Assembly: GCF_009674565.1 (NCBI RefSeq)
Contig: NZ_WKJL01000008.1
Location: 62,001-126,000 of the forward strand
Reading direction: 5' to 3'
DNA from: Duganella aquatilis
GTDB lineage: Bacteria > Pseudomonadota > Gammaproteobacteria > Burkholderiales > Burkholderiaceae_D
Length of the DNA: 64,000 nt
The position numbers and the translations under genes are program-made. The notes beneath the pieces were generated by a model. The model did not search any database and was not told where the DNA came from. It saw nothing but the letters and a program-made list of their open reading frames with translations. This document shows positions 1 through 12,994 of the stretch, piece after piece. Positions within the stretch are counted from its first letter, which is position 1. The number at the start of each line of letters is the position of its first letter.

Positions 1-1
1 C

Positions 2-1648
2 GCCACCCGCGCCCAGGCCGACCGTATTCTGTACAAGGCCGCCATCCGTTCGCGTCTGGAAAACCAGCCGAACCTGTGGTTGTTCCAGCAGGCCGTGGAC
101 GACCTGATGGTGGAGGGCGACCGCGTGGTCGGCGCCGTCACCCAGATCGGCCTGAAGTTTTTGGCGCCAGCCGTGGTGCTGACCGCCGGTACTTTCCTCG
201 ACGGTAAAATCCACGTCGGCCTGAACAATTACTCGGGCGGCCGCGCCGGCGATCCGCCAGCGATTTCGCTGTCGTCCCGCCTGAAGGAATTGAAGCTGCC
301 GCAAGGCCGCCTGAAGACCGGCACGCCGCCGCGCATCGACGGCCGCAGCATCGACTTTTCGCAGATGACCGAGCAACCGGGCGACCTGGACCCGGTGCCG
401 GTGTTCTCGGTGATGGGCAAAGCCTCCATGCACCCTGAGCAGATGCCATGCTGGATCACGCACACCAACCAGAAAACCCACGACATTATTCGTGGCGGCC
501 TGGACCGCAGCCCAATGTACACCGGCGTGATCGAAGGCGTCGGTCCGCGCTACTGCCCGTCGATCGAGGACAAAATTCACCGCTTCTCGTCGAAGGAATC
601 GCACCAGATTTTCCTGGAACCGGAAGGCCTGACCACGCACGAATTCTATCCAAACGGTATCTCCACCAGCCTGCCGTTCGACGTGCAGATCGAACTGGTG
701 CGCTCGATGAAGGGCCTGGAAAACGCGCACATCCTGCGTCCCGGCTACGCCATCGAATACGATTATTTCGACCCGCGCGGCCTGAAAGCATCGCTGGAAA
801 CCAAGGCCATCAACGGCCTGTTCTTCGCCGGCCAGATCAACGGCACCACCGGCTACGAGGAAGCGGCGGCACAAGGTCTGCTGGCCGGTGTCAACGCCGC
901 GCTGCAAACCCAGGGCCGCGACGCCTGGACGCCGGCACGTTCCGAAGCCTATCTGGGCGTGATGGTGGATGACCTCGTCACGCAAGGCGTGATGGAGCCA
1001 TACCGCATGTTCACCAGCCGCGCCGAGTATCGCTTGAGCCTGCGTGAAGACAATGCCGACATGCGCCTGACGGAAATCGGCCGCAAGCTGGGCGTGATCG
1101 GCGATGCGCAGTGGGAATCGTTCGACCGCAAGCGCGAAGCCGTGGCCAAGGAACTGGAGCGCCTGCGCTCCACGTGGGTGAATCCGCGCATCCTGGAAGC
1201 CGCCGAATCGGAACGCGTGATTGGCCAGGCCATCGAACGCGAATACTCGCTGGCCGACCTGCTGCGCCGTCCGGGCGTCGCCTACGACAAGCTGATGACG
1301 CTGAAAGGCGCCGACGGCCGCGACCTGGCGGGTCCAGGCGAGACCGACGAAGCAGTCAAGGAACAGCTGGAAATTCAGCTCAAATACTCGGGCTATATCG
1401 ACCGCCAGACGAAAGAAGTGGAGCGTCACGAGCACTACGAAAACCTGAAACTGCCGGACAACTACAACTACCTGGACATCACCGCGCTGTCGGTGGAGGT
1501 GCGCCAGAAGTTGCACGCGCAGCGTCCGGAAACCCTGGGCCAGGCATCGCGTATTTCGGGCGTGACGCCGGCGGCGATTTCGCTGCTGCTGGTGCATTTG
1601 AAGAAGGCCGGTTTCGGTGGTTTCGTTCAGAAAGATGAGGCAGCATGA
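2..1648 (+). CDS. mnmG: tRNA uridine-5-carboxymethylaminomethyl modification enzyme MnmG (5' partial)
   Basis: FAD-binding enzyme that, with MnmE, modifies the wobble uridine of certain tRNAs. The frame is open from base 2 and reads [12 protein letters not shown], a conserved internal MnmG segment, so the true start lies left of the window. The 548 residues seen lack roughly the first 90, including the N-terminal FAD-binding glycine motif. Recognisable MnmG segments are [14 protein letters not shown] and the strongly conserved [16 protein letters not shown]. The stop overlaps the rsmG start (ATGA), so the two are translationally coupled. Identification is very secure. Confidence 0.97.
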   Translation, partial: ATRAQADRILYKAAIRSRLENQPNLWLFQQAVDDLMVEGDRVVGAVTQIGLKFLAPAVVLTAGTFLDGKIHVGLNNYSGGRAGDPPAISLSSRLKELKLPQGRLKTGTPPRIDGRSIDFSQMTEQPGDLDPVPVFSVMGKASMHPEQMPCWITHTNQKTHDIIRGGLDRSPMYTGVIEGVGPRYCPSIEDKIHRFSSKESHQIFLEPEGLTTHEFYPNGISTSLPFDVQIELVRSMKGLENAHILRPGYAIEYDYFDPRGLKASLETKAINGLFFAGQINGTTGYEEAAAQGLLAGVNAALQTQGRDAWTPARSEAYLGVMVDDLVTQGVMEPYRMFTSRAEYRLSLREDNADMRLTEIGRKLGVIGDAQWESFDRKREAVAKELERLRSTWVNPRILEAAESERVIGQAIEREYSLADLLRRPGVAYDKLMTLKGADGRDLAGPGETDEAVKEQLEIQLKYSGYIDRQTKEVERHEHYENLKLPDNYNYLDITALSVEVRQKLHAQRPETLGQASRISGVTPAAISLLLVHLKKAGFGGFVQKDEAA

Positions 1649-2295
1649 AGGTGTTTGACCGCAATGTAGTAGCGGATGTTTTGAAACAAGGCATCAACCA
1701 GCTGCAACTGGAGCTGAGCGAGGCGCAGGTGGAACAGTTGCTGGACTACCTGGCCCTGCTGAACAAGTGGAATTCGGTGTACAACCTGACCTCGGTGCGC
1801 GACCCCATGGAAATGGTCAAGCTGCACCTGCTGGACTCGCTGACGGCGGTGCCGGCCTTCAAGGGCGCGGCAAATGTGCTGGACGTGGGGGCGGGCGGTG
1901 GCCTGCCGGGCGTGGTGCTGGCGATCAGCCGCCCGGACATGAAGGTGTCGATGATCGACACGGTGCACAAGAAGACCGCGTTCCTGAACCAGGTGAAGGC
2001 GGAGCTGGGATTGGGCAACGTGACGGTGTACACGAAGAAAGTGCAGGAGCTGGAAGTGAAGACGAAATTCGACGTCATCACCTCCAGGGCGTTCGCAGAC
2101 CTTTCCGACTTCGTCAACTGGTCGGGGCACCTGCTGGCAGAGGGCGGTCAATTCATCGCCTTGAAAGGCACGGCGCCGGCAGAGGAGCGAGAGCGACTGC
2201 CAGCCCCATGGAAAGTGCAGAAACTGGAGCCTTTGGCGGTTCCAGGACTGGACGCGGAACGTCACCTGGTGTTCATCCAGGCTGAAACGAAGTAA
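1645..2295 (+). CDS. rsmG: 16S rRNA (guanine-527-N7)-methyltransferase RsmG
   Basis: SAM-dependent methyltransferase for G527 of 16S rRNA. The 216-residue protein has normal family length. [14 protein letters not shown] (about residues 40-53) and the SAM-binding loop [14 protein letters not shown] (about 78-91) are diagnostic. The start codon overlaps the mnmG stop in an ATGA junction. The mnmG-rsmG-parA-parB order is the classic origin-proximal arrangement. Confidence 0.97.
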   Translation: MKVFDRNVVADVLKQGINQLQLELSEAQVEQLLDYLALLNKWNSVYNLTSVRDPMEMVKLHLLDSLTAVPAFKGAANVLDVGAGGGLPGVVLAISRPDMKVSMIDTVHKKTAFLNQVKAELGLGNVTVYTKKVQELEVKTKFDVITSRAFADLSDFVNWSGHLLAEGGQFIALKGTAPAEERERLPAPWKVQKLEPLAVPGLDAERHLVFIQAETK

Positions 2296-2297
2296 AC

Positions 2298-2369
2298 GGT
2301 TTATACGGTATAAATGGTTTATATCATATAAGTAGTATAAATCGTTTATATCGTTTATACCGTATAAAT
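2298..2369. repeat. Four palindromes at exact 18-bp period upstream of parA
   Basis: This 72-bp A+T-rich tract lies between the rsmG stop and parA. Palindromes occupy 2300-2314 (TTTATACGGTATAAA, perfect about a central G), 2318-2332 (TTTATATCATATAAG, one outer mismatch), 2336-2350 (TATAAATCGTTTATA, perfect about TCG) and 2354-2368 (TTTATACCGTATAAA, perfect about a central C). Their starts are each 18 bp apart. It contrasts with the GC-rich surroundings and probably serves as an operator array or promoter element for parAB. The bound protein is unknown. Confidence 0.8.
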
Positions 2370-2396
2370 CAAAGCAACAACACACATAAGAAATAC

Positions 2397-3167
2397 ATGG
2401 CAAAAATTTTTTGCGTAGCAAATCAAAAGGGCGGCGTAGGCAAGACCACCACGACGGTCAACCTGGCTGCCGGTTTGGCAAAACTGGATCAGCGCGTGCT
2501 GCTGGTCGACCTGGACCCGCAGGGTAACGCCACGATGGGCGCAGGCATCAACAAGGCAGGGCTGCCGGCATCGACGTATGAAGTCATGCTCGGCACCAGC
2601 GACGTGGCCACGGCGCGCCAGCGTTCCGAGCCGGGACACTTCGACGTGCTGCCGTCCAACCGCGAGCTGGCCGGCGCCGAAGTCGAAATGGTGGAACTGG
2701 ACAACCGCGAGCGCCGCCTGAAGGAAGCGCTGGCGCTTGTGGATAAGGAGTACGATTTCATTCTGATCGACTGCCCGCCGGCGCTGTCGATGCTGACGCT
2801 GAACGGCTTGTGCGCCGCGCACGGCGTGATCATTCCGATGCAGTGCGAGTACTATGCGCTGGAAGGGCTGTCCGACCTGGTCAACACCATCAAGAAGGTG
2901 CACGCCAACCTGAACCCGGACCTGAAGATCATCGGCCTGCTGCGCGTGATGTTCGATCCGCGCATGACGCTGTCGCAGCAGGTATCGGCGCAGCTGGAGC
3001 AGCACTTCGGCGACAAGGTCTTCAAGACCATCATCCCGCGCAACGTGCGTCTGGCGGAAGCGCCGTCGTACGGCGTGCCGGGCGTCACCTTCGATCCGAC
3101 CTCCAAGGGCGCGCAGGCGTACATCGCCTTCGGCGCCGAGATGGTCAAGCGCATCAAGAAAATGTAA
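2397..3167 (+). CDS. parA: Chromosome partitioning ATPase ParA (Soj)
   Basis: Deviant Walker-type ATPase that drives origin segregation with ParB. The 256-residue protein carries the KGGVGKT Walker A box at residues 11-17, the LLVDLDPQGN segment (Walker A', about 35-44) and FILIDCPPALSML (Walker B, about 119-131). It lacks the N-terminal DNA-binding domain of plasmid type-Ia ParA proteins, so it is not expected to be its own repressor. parB follows after 9 bp. Transcription presumably starts in or near the 18-bp palindrome array upstream. Confidence 0.97.
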   Translation: MAKIFCVANQKGGVGKTTTTVNLAAGLAKLDQRVLLVDLDPQGNATMGAGINKAGLPASTYEVMLGTSDVATARQRSEPGHFDVLPSNRELAGAEVEMVELDNRERRLKEALALVDKEYDFILIDCPPALSMLTLNGLCAAHGVIIPMQCEYYALEGLSDLVNTIKKVHANLNPDLKIIGLLRVMFDPRMTLSQQVSAQLEQHFGDKVFKTIIPRNVRLAEAPSYGVPGVTFDPTSKGAQAYIAFGAEMVKRIKKM

Positions 3168-3176
3168 GGCACACAC

Positions 3177-4046
3177 ATGGCAACCAAAAAACTCAAAGGC
3201 CTGGGTCGCGGCCTGGACGCGCTGCTGGGCGGCGACGGCGACATGAACACGGCGGACGCCAACACGCCGTCCGAACTGAAGGTCGGGCAGATGCAGGCCG
3301 GTAAATACCAGCCGCGTACCCGCATGGACGAAGGCGGCCTGCAGGAGCTGGCCGCCTCGATCAAAACCCAGGGCATCATGCAGCCTATCCTGGTGCGTCC
3401 GGTCGGCAAGGACAAATACGAGATCATCGCCGGCGAACGCCGTTTCCGCGCTGCGCAACTGGCCGGCCTGGAAGTGCTCCCGGTTTTGGTGCGCGACGTG
3501 GACGACCAGGCCGCCGCCGCGATGGCGCTGATCGAAAACATGCAGCGCGAGGATTTGAATCCGCTGGAAGAGGCGCAGGGCATCCATCGCCTGATCACCG
3601 ATTTCAGTTTCACGCACGAGCAGGCGGCCACGGCCGTCGGCCGCTCGCGCAGCGCCGTGTCCAACCTGCTGCGCCTGATGAATCTGGCGGCGCCGGTGCA
3701 AACCATGCTGATGGCCGGCGATATCGACATGGGCCACGCGCGCGCGCTGCTGGCGGTCGACGCCGCCACCCAGATCAACCTGGCCAACACCGTGGTTGCC
3801 AAAAGGTTATCGGTGCGCGAAACCGAAAAGCTGGTCACCAAAACGCTGGAAGAATTGAAATCGTCGCCGAAAGAAGCGCGCTTGAAAGAAAAGTCCGGCG
3901 ACATCGTGCGCCTGGAAGAAGAACTGTCCGATGCGCTGGCGACGCCGGTTGTATTCAAGATGGGCGCCAAAGGCCGCGGTCAGATGATCATCGACTTCGC
4001 CGACCTCGACATCCTTGACGGCGTCCTCGCCCGCCTGCGCGCCTAA
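3177..4046 (+). CDS. parB: Chromosome partitioning protein ParB
   Basis: parS-binding CTPase clamp that works with ParA. The 289 residues show the N-terminal LGRGLDALLG motif (about 9-18) that contacts ParA, the GERRFRA motif of the CTP-binding fold (86-92), ENMQREDLNPLEEA (about 119-132) and a helix-turn-helix around residues 145-168. The C-terminus is the usual dimerisation domain. No consensus parS (GTTTCACGTGAAAC-like) was seen by eye in the window. Confidence 0.97.
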   Translation: MATKKLKGLGRGLDALLGGDGDMNTADANTPSELKVGQMQAGKYQPRTRMDEGGLQELAASIKTQGIMQPILVRPVGKDKYEIIAGERRFRAAQLAGLEVLPVLVRDVDDQAAAAMALIENMQREDLNPLEEAQGIHRLITDFSFTHEQAATAVGRSRSAVSNLLRLMNLAAPVQTMLMAGDIDMGHARALLAVDAATQINLANTVVAKRLSVRETEKLVTKTLEELKSSPKEARLKEKSGDIVRLEEELSDALATPVVFKMGAKGRGQMIIDFADLDILDGVLARLRA

Positions 4047-4050
4047 ACCC

Positions 4051-4132
4051 GGGTCAGGTCCCTCATTTCTACACGAGCTCGGCCATAACTGCGGCTAAGG
4101 CCGAGCTTGTGTAGAAATGAAGGACCTGACCC
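4051..4132. repeat. Long hairpin, 34-bp arms, after parB
   Basis: The arms at 4051-4084 and 4099-4132 are reverse complements except at two positions, both compatible with G-U pairing in one RNA orientation, and enclose a 14-nt loop. The outer ends read GGGTCAGGTCC and GGACCTGACCC. The stem is far longer than a normal terminator and there is no good T-run, so a REP/MITE-like intergenic repeat is more likely. It could still limit read-through from parB into the atp leader. Confidence 0.85.
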
Positions 4133-4249
4133 CGGAGTTTTCACCATCTGGAAAACGTCTAACTGATTCCAACTTGGTGCAACAACATCTGAAATGTTTC
4201 TAAAAGCGTCTCATTCGTGCACCAAATGCTCTGCTGCGGTGCAGCATGT

Positions 4250-4279
4250 TTGACGCGATACATGAAAGACACATATAAT
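4250..4279 (+). promoter_or_regulatory. Sigma-70 promoter of the atp operon
   Basis: TTGACG at 4250-4255 and a perfect TATAAT at 4274-4279 are separated by 18 bp. They lie about 43 bp before the atpI GTG start and downstream of the parB hairpin. This is the best promoter match I see in the window. Confidence 0.75.
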
Positions 4280-4321
4280 CACGCGTCTTTGGGGTTTAAT
4301 CGGTTTTTAAGGAGGCTCGCA

Positions 4322-4687
4322 GTGCGTAATCCGACGAGCATTTCCAAACCGGTGTTCCGAGTCGTCGCCCTCCAGTTCGCAATTGTGACTGGATTCGCCT
4401 TGCTCGCCTGGAATATTGGCGGAGTAATCAAAGCTTGGTCGGCCGCCTATGGCGGAGCAATCGCAGTCATCGGGAGCCTGATGTACGCGATGATTGTTGC
4501 GCGCGGATCAAATGACGCCAAAACCGCTTTTCGCGCGCATGTGCGCGCCGAAGTGACAAAGATATTTATCACGGTTGTGCTGTTTGTTGTAGCACTCGTG
4601 TTGTTTCAGTCGGCCTCATGGTTATGGCTGATCTTGGGTTTCGCGGTGGCAACCTTGGCATACTGGTTTTCACTGCTCGCAATTTAA
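4322..4687 (+). CDS. atpI: ATP synthase subunit I (AtpI)
   Basis: Small membrane protein that assists c-ring assembly. I chose the GTG at 4322 because TAAGGAGG lies just before it (4307-4314) and the resulting 121 residues (MRNPTSISKPVFR...) match the family length. A longer in-frame opening at 4217 would place the promoter inside the coding region. Four hydrophobic segments are visible. First gene of atpIBEFHAGDC; atpB follows after 21 bp. Confidence 0.9.
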   Translation: MRNPTSISKPVFRVVALQFAIVTGFALLAWNIGGVIKAWSAAYGGAIAVIGSLMYAMIVARGSNDAKTAFRAHVRAEVTKIFITVVLFVVALVLFQSASWLWLILGFAVATLAYWFSLLAI

Positions 4688-5503
<816 letters not shown>

Positions 5504-5512
5504 GCAACACTG

Positions 5513-5844
<332 letters not shown>

Positions 5845-5886
5845 TTCGCTCCACCCTAGGAGAAACTTTTAGTTAGGAGCAAAGGT

Positions 5887-6357
5887 ATGGACATCAATAT
5901 GTCTCTCATCGGTCAGATGATCACCTTCGCGGTGCTGGTCTGGGTGTCGATGAAGTTCGTATTTCCATCGCTGAATGCAGCGTTGGATGAGCGTGCCAAG
6001 CGTATCGCTGACGGTCTGGCTGCGGCCGACCAGGGCCAGCAAGCAATGGTCGTCGCTGAAAAGCGCGCCAGCGAAGCACTGGCCGGTGCACGCGAAGAAG
6101 CTTCGCAACGCGTTGCCGACGCTGAAAAGCGCGCGCAACTGGTCGCTGAAGAAATCAAAGCGAATGCACAAGCCGAAGCAGACCGCATCATTGCGCAAGC
6201 CAAGGCCGAAGCCGAGCAGCAACTGGCCAAGGCGCGCGAAGCGCTGCGCGCTCAGGTGGCTGACCTGGCTGTGAAGGGCGCCGAGCAAATCCTCAAGCGC
6301 GAAGTCAACGCCTCGGCCCACGCCGATCTGTTGTCGCGCCTGTCTGTCGAGCTGTAA
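5887..6357 (+). CDS. atpF: F0F1 ATP synthase subunit b
   Basis: Peripheral stalk subunit. The 156 residues have one N-terminal transmembrane helix (about residues 8-25) and a long Ala/Glu/Lys-rich coiled coil, as in all b subunits. Two AGGAG-like sites lie upstream, the nearer (TTAGGAG) in good position. The gene ends 2 bp before atpH. Confidence 0.97.
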   Translation: MDINMSLIGQMITFAVLVWVSMKFVFPSLNAALDERAKRIADGLAAADQGQQAMVVAEKRASEALAGAREEASQRVADAEKRAQLVAEEIKANAQAEADRIIAQAKAEAEQQLAKAREALRAQVADLAVKGAEQILKREVNASAHADLLSRLSVEL

Positions 6358-6359
6358 TC

Positions 6360-6905
6360 ATGGCAGAAAACGCAACCGTCGCCCGTCCCTACGCGGAAGC
6401 TTTGTTCCGCGTAGCCCAAGCAGGTAAGGAATCGTTCAACCTCGCGGCGTGGTCCGAACTGGTGGCCGAACTGGCCCAGATCGCTGCCCACCCCGAGGTG
6501 CAAGCATTCGCCCGCAACCCGAAAGCGTCGGCCAGCGATATCGTCGCCGCCTTCAAGGCCCTGGTGAAAACCCCGGTCAGCCCGGAAGCCAATAACTTCC
6601 TGACGATGCTGGTGGAAAACGGCCGTATCAGTCTGCTGCCGGAAATCGGCGCGCAATTCCTGGCGTTGAAAAACGCCGCGGAAGGTGCGGCAGACGCGGT
6701 CATCACCAGCGCCTTCGAGCTGGACGCTGCGCAAGTAAGCACGCTGATCGCGACGCTGGAAAAGAAATTCAGCCGCAAGCTGCACCCGGTCGTCAGCGTG
6801 GACCCGGCCCTGATCGGCGGTGTGCGCGTGGTGGTCGGCGACGAAGTGCTGGACACTTCGGTGCGCGCCAAGCTGCAGCAAATGCGTGTTGCACTGGTCG
6901 CTTGA
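6360..6905 (+). CDS. atpH: F0F1 ATP synthase subunit delta
   Basis: Connects the b dimer to the top of F1. The 181-residue protein begins [18 protein letters not shown], the typical delta/OSCP start. It ends with the conserved block [21 protein letters not shown] 75-bp spacer with TTTTAGGAG leads to atpA. Confidence 0.96.
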   Translation: MAENATVARPYAEALFRVAQAGKESFNLAAWSELVAELAQIAAHPEVQAFARNPKASASDIVAAFKALVKTPVSPEANNFLTMLVENGRISLLPEIGAQFLALKNAAEGAADAVITSAFELDAAQVSTLIATLEKKFSRKLHPVVSVDPALIGGVRVVVGDEVLDTSVRAKLQQMRVALVA

Positions 6906-6980
6906 GCTCAACCTCGGCGACCGGCTTAGAACAGATTCTTCATCTCGCGCAAGCTGAGAGAAACACTTTTAGGAGTTAGT

Positions 6981-8522
<1,542 letters not shown>

Positions 8523-8529
8523 GGTGCTT

Positions 8530-8555
8530 GGCGCTCCAGTGAAACCTGGAGCGCC
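8530..8555 (+). other. Intercistronic hairpin atpA-atpG
   Basis: GGCGCTCCAG and CTGGAGCGCC form a perfect 10-bp stem with a TGAAAC loop. No T-run follows, so this is unlikely to be a full terminator. It may set the relative mRNA stability of the upstream and downstream cistrons. Confidence 0.7.
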
Positions 8556-8580
8556 GTCAGCGCAGAAGGAGTAAGGACTC

Positions 8581-9456
8581 ATGGCAGTAGGCAAAGAGAT
8601 ACGTGGCAAGATCAAAAGCGTAGAAAATACGAAGAAGATCACCAAGGCGATGGAAATGGTCGCCGCATCGAAAATGCGCAAAGCGCAGGATCGCATGCGC
8701 GCCGCCCGTCCCTACAGTGAGAAGATTCGTAACATCGCTGCAAATCTGGCGAACGCAAATCCGGAGTACACGCACCCGTTCCTGGCCGATGAAGCCAAGG
8801 AATCGGCCAAGGCGGTTGGCTTCATCGTTGTGACGACCGACAAGGGTCTGTGCGGCGGCATGAACACCAACATCCTGCGTCTGGTGACGAACAAATCGCG
8901 TGAGCTGGAAGCCGCCGGCAACAAGATTGCCGCCGTGGCAATTGGTAACAAGGGTTTGGGTTTCCTGAACCGCGTCGGCGTGCCGGTGGTTGCGCAAGTG
9001 ACCCAGATCGGCGACACCCCGCACCTGGAAAAACTGATTGGCCCCGTCAAAGTCATGCTGGAAAAGTTCCAGAACGGCGAGGTCGATGCGGTTTACCTGT
9101 GCTACACCAAGTTCATCAACACGATGAAACAGGAACCGGTCGTGCAGCAGCTGCTGCCACTGCCGGCTGCCAGCAAACAGGCTGACGCAGGTAATCACAA
9201 CTGGGATTACATCTACGAGCCGGATGCAGCAACTGTCATCGACGAACTGCTGGAGCGCTATGTAGAAGCGCTGGTGTACCAGTCGGTGGCGGAAAACCTG
9301 GCGTCCGAGCAATCGGCGCGGATGGTGGCGATGAAGGCGGCAAGCGACAACGCAGGTAGTGTGATCGGTGAACTGAAACTGATCTACAACAAAACCCGCC
9401 AAGCTGCGATTACCAAAGAACTCTCCGAAATCGTCGCCGGTGCGGCAGCGGTTTAA
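8581..9456 (+). CDS. atpG: F0F1 ATP synthase subunit gamma
   Basis: Central rotor shaft of F1. The 291 residues start [20 protein letters not shown], a signature N-terminal helix. They end with the C-terminal helix [20 protein letters not shown] that sits inside the alpha3beta3 ring. GTTTAA closes the gene, and atpD follows after 30 bp. Confidence 0.97.
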   Translation: MAVGKEIRGKIKSVENTKKITKAMEMVAASKMRKAQDRMRAARPYSEKIRNIAANLANANPEYTHPFLADEAKESAKAVGFIVVTTDKGLCGGMNTNILRLVTNKSRELEAAGNKIAAVAIGNKGLGFLNRVGVPVVAQVTQIGDTPHLEKLIGPVKVMLEKFQNGEVDAVYLCYTKFINTMKQEPVVQQLLPLPAASKQADAGNHNWDYIYEPDAATVIDELLERYVEALVYQSVAENLASEQSARMVAMKAASDNAGSVIGELKLIYNKTRQAAITKELSEIVAGAAAV

Positions 9457-10887
<1,431 letters not shown>

Positions 10888-10901
10888 TTGTTTGAGTTGT
10901 T

Positions 10902-10925
10902 CGCCCCGGCCGTAACGCCGGGGCG
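10902..10925 (+). other. Intercistronic hairpin atpD-atpC
   Basis: CGCCCCGGC and GCCGGGGCG pair over 9 bp around a CGTAAC loop, without a T-run. With the hairpin before atpG it forms a matched pair of internal stem-loops, each just upstream of a low-copy F1 subunit. Confidence 0.7.
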
Positions 10926-10945
10926 TTCCACCCGATAGGACACAC

Positions 10946-11368
10946 ATGGCAAACACTATTCACGTTGACGTGGTTTCCGCCGAGGAGTTGATCTACTCTG
11001 GCGAAGCCGAATTCGTCGCGTTGCCGGGTGAGCAGGGCGAGCTGGGTATCTACCCGAAGCACACGCCGCTGATTACCCGTATCCGTCCGGGCGCGGTGCG
11101 CATCCAGGTTCCAGGCCAGGCTGAAGAAGAGTTCGTCTTCGTTGCCGGCGGTCTGCTGGAAGTGCAGCCGGGCGCCGTGACGGTGCTGGCGGACACCGCG
11201 ATCCGCGGCAAGGATCTGGACGAAGCCAAAGCGACTTCGGCCAAGAAACGCGCCGAGGAAACGCTGGCCAACAACAGCTCCGGTATCGACTACGCGAAAG
11301 CGCAAGCCGAACTGGCAGCGGCCATCGGCCAGCTGGCAGCGATCGCCAAACTGCGCGCGAAGCACTAA
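10946..11368 (+). CDS. atpC: F0F1 ATP synthase subunit epsilon
   Basis: Regulatory subunit of the central stalk. The 140 residues begin with the beta-sandwich sequence [20 protein letters not shown] and end with a two-helix domain. The [19 protein letters not shown] segment appears as [15 protein letters not shown]. Last gene of the operon, followed by a clear terminator. Confidence 0.97.
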   Translation: MANTIHVDVVSAEELIYSGEAEFVALPGEQGELGIYPKHTPLITRIRPGAVRIQVPGQAEEEFVFVAGGLLEVQPGAVTVLADTAIRGKDLDEAKATSAKKRAEETLANNSSGIDYAKAQAELAAAIGQLAAIAKLRAKH

Positions 11369-11390
11369 GCAACGCTACAGCAGCACTCGC

Positions 11391-11419
11391 AAAAAAGGCA
11401 GCCTCGGCTGCCTTTTTTT
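11391..11419 (+). terminator. Rho-independent terminator of the atp operon
   Basis: GGCAGC (11397-11402) and GCTGCC (11407-11412) flank a CTCG loop and are followed by seven T. An A-run precedes the stem, so it could also act leftward on transcripts from the DUF433 side. Confidence 0.92.
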
Positions 11420-11481
11420 ACGCCTGACGCTCGATCAGCGTACGCGGTGGCAGAAAGAAGGTGGCTTGCGACGAGGCTTGC

Positions 11482-11523
11482 TCCAAAAAGCTTCGGCATC
11501 GATTCATCAAGCAAGATGCGCAT
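11482..11523 (-). pseudogene. Truncated DUF5615 (PIN-like) partner gene remnant
   Basis: The leftward reading frame from the ATG at 11523 gives MRILLDESMPKLFG, the typical opening of DUF5615 PIN-like proteins that pair with DUF433. Resemblance stops after about 14 codons and the frame runs into the atp terminator, so about 100 residues are missing. The start overlaps the end of the DUF433 gene by 17 bp, the usual arrangement for this pair. I read it as a decayed toxin-like gene. A short peptide in another frame downstream (FFLPPRTLIERQA then stop) vaguely recalls a LacI-family tail, too weak to call. Confidence 0.5.
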
Positions 11524-11725
11524 GATCCTGAATCAATTGATCGGCGGTTTTTAGTGCCATGATGACGGCATCCCTGGAGACCGACGGATACTGATCGAGG
11601 AAGACCTCGATCGTTTCCCCTGCTTTCAAATAATCAAACAAATACGAGGCCGGGACACGCGTGCCGACGAAGACTGGCGTGCCTCCCATGATTTCCGGAT
11701 CGCTGTGGACTGCTTTCTTTTCCAT
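11507..11725 (-). CDS. DUF433 domain-containing protein (VapB-like antitoxin family)
   Basis: Small helical DNA-binding-type protein of 72 residues. It has the family core DPEIMGGTPVFVGTRVPASY and the second half with FLDQYPSVSRDAVIMAL. I start at the ATG at 11725 because AGGAAGGAGG precedes it; an upstream extension to 11779 has no ribosome site. DUF433 proteins usually precede a DUF5615 PIN-like nuclease and are seen as antitoxin or regulator. Here that partner is reduced to its first codons, so this may be an orphan antitoxin. Confidence 0.8.
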   Translation of the reverse strand: MEKKAVHSDPEIMGGTPVFVGTRVPASYLFDYLKAGETIEVFLDQYPSVSRDAVIMALKTADQLIQDHAHLA

Positions 11726-11833
11726 ATGCCCTCCTTCCTGAAATACTACTCCTTTCTGTGCATGTGACAGCGGCCACATCTTGAGAAAAGCGGCGGGCCT
11801 ATAATCGGCGCTCTTTGATTAAAAAATAATAAA

Positions 11834-12994
11834 ATGAATCGAGCGCTGCTGACTATTTTGTCGACTGTCGTGCTGAGCGCGATCGGCATTGGATTGACCA
11901 TGCCGATTATTCCGCAGCTGATGCGCGATGTCGGCCATACGACGGAACTGGGATGGCGCTTCGGCGCCTTCACCGGTTTGTATGCGCTGATGCAGTTTGT
12001 GTTTTCGCCCATCCTCGGCATGCTCAGCGACCGCTACGGCCGACGGCCGATTCTGCTGCTGTCGCTGGCCGGCGCGGTGGTCGATTATCTGTTCATGGCG
12101 GTCGCGCCGTCGCTGTCGCTGCTGTTTGTCGGCCGCGCGATTGCCGGCATCACCGGCGCCAGCATGGCCGTCACCTCGGCCTACATCGCCGACGTCACGC
12201 CGGAAGAGCAGCGCTCGCGCCGTTACGGACAGCTGGGCGCGTGCTTCGGCATCGGCTTCATCATCGGCCCGGTGCTCGGCGGCTTGCTCGGCGCCTGGTG
12301 GGTACGCGCGCCGTTCCTCGCCGCCGCCGCGATGAATGCGCTGAACCTGCTGCTGACGCTGTGGCTGGTGAAAGAGTCGCACGCTGGCGAAGAAAGCGTT
12401 GAGCGCATCTCCTTCAACCCGCTGGCCAGCCTGCGCTGGGCGCTCAGCTTCAAGGCCTTGCTGCCATTGCTGGGCGTCTACGTGATCCTGGTCCTGGTGG
12501 GCGAAATCGGCGGCACTGTCTGGGTGCTGTATGGCGAAGACAAATTCGCCTGGGATGCGCTGACCATCGGCCTGTCGTTGGCCGGCTTTGGCGCCTTCCA
12601 TGCGCTGGCGCAGGCGTTTGTGGTTGGCCCGATTGCCGAACGCTGGGGCGAACGCGCCGCGCTGCTGATCGGCATCGTCTCCGACGGCACGGCGTATGTG
12701 ATCCTGGCGTTGACTGTCCACGGCTGGGTGGCGTTCGCGCTGATGCCGCTTTTTTGCCTCGGCGGCATCGGCGCGCCGGCGTTGCAGTCACTGGTGTCGG
12801 GCAGCGTCGGCCCGGATCAACAGGGCAAGCTGCAGGGCGTGATGGCCAGCACCGCCAGCCTGGCGTCGGTGATCGGCCCGGTCGCCATCAGCACGATCTA
12901 CTTCATGTCACGCGGTACGTTCCCTGGCATGGTGTGGATCATCGGCGCATGCCTGTATCTGCTTTGCTTGCCGGTGCTGCTACGTCGCGCGTAG
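11834..12994 (+). CDS. TCR/Tet-family MFS drug efflux transporter
   Basis: Proton-driven efflux pump in the inner membrane. The 386 residues form 12 hydrophobic segments and resemble TetA across the N-terminal half. MFS motif A appears as GMLSDRYGRRP (about residues 62-72), and AYIADVTPEEQRSRRYGQLGA is typical of Tet proteins. No tetR-like repressor is adjacent, so true tetracycline resistance should not be assumed. Transcribed divergently from the DUF433 gene through a 108-bp A+T-richer spacer with a TATAAT at 11800. Confidence 0.85.
   Translation: MNRALLTILSTVVLSAIGIGLTMPIIPQLMRDVGHTTELGWRFGAFTGLYALMQFVFSPILGMLSDRYGRRPILLLSLAGAVVDYLFMAVAPSLSLLFVGRAIAGITGASMAVTSAYIADVTPEEQRSRRYGQLGACFGIGFIIGPVLGGLLGAWWVRAPFLAAAAMNALNLLLTLWLVKESHAGEESVERISFNPLASLRWALSFKALLPLLGVYVILVLVGEIGGTVWVLYGEDKFAWDALTIGLSLAGFGAFHALAQAFVVGPIAERWGERAALLIGIVSDGTAYVILALTVHGWVAFALMPLFCLGGIGAPALQSLVSGSVGPDQQGKLQGVMASTASLASVIGPVAISTIYFMSRGTFPGMVWIIGACLYLLCLPVLLRRA

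Noticed and set aside
4232..4246. TGCTGC-GGT-GCAGCA mini-hairpin before the atp promoter
   Set aside because: Six-bp stem, common by chance in this composition, and no further support for an attenuator.
4217..4321. Upstream extension of atpI (starting MHQMLCCG)
   Set aside because: It would place the TTGACG/TATAAT promoter inside the gene, and the GTG at 4322 has an excellent Shine-Dalgarno and gives the normal family length.
11427..11480. Possible LacI-family C-terminal tail (FFLPPRTLIERQA) left of the DUF433 gene
   Set aside because: About 18 codons of weak resemblance and no upstream gene body; mentioned only with the DUF5615 remnant.
11834..12994. Acquired tetracycline-resistance cassette
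   Set aside because: No tetR, integron, transposase or compositional shift; the gene looks like a chromosomal Tet-type MFS pump.
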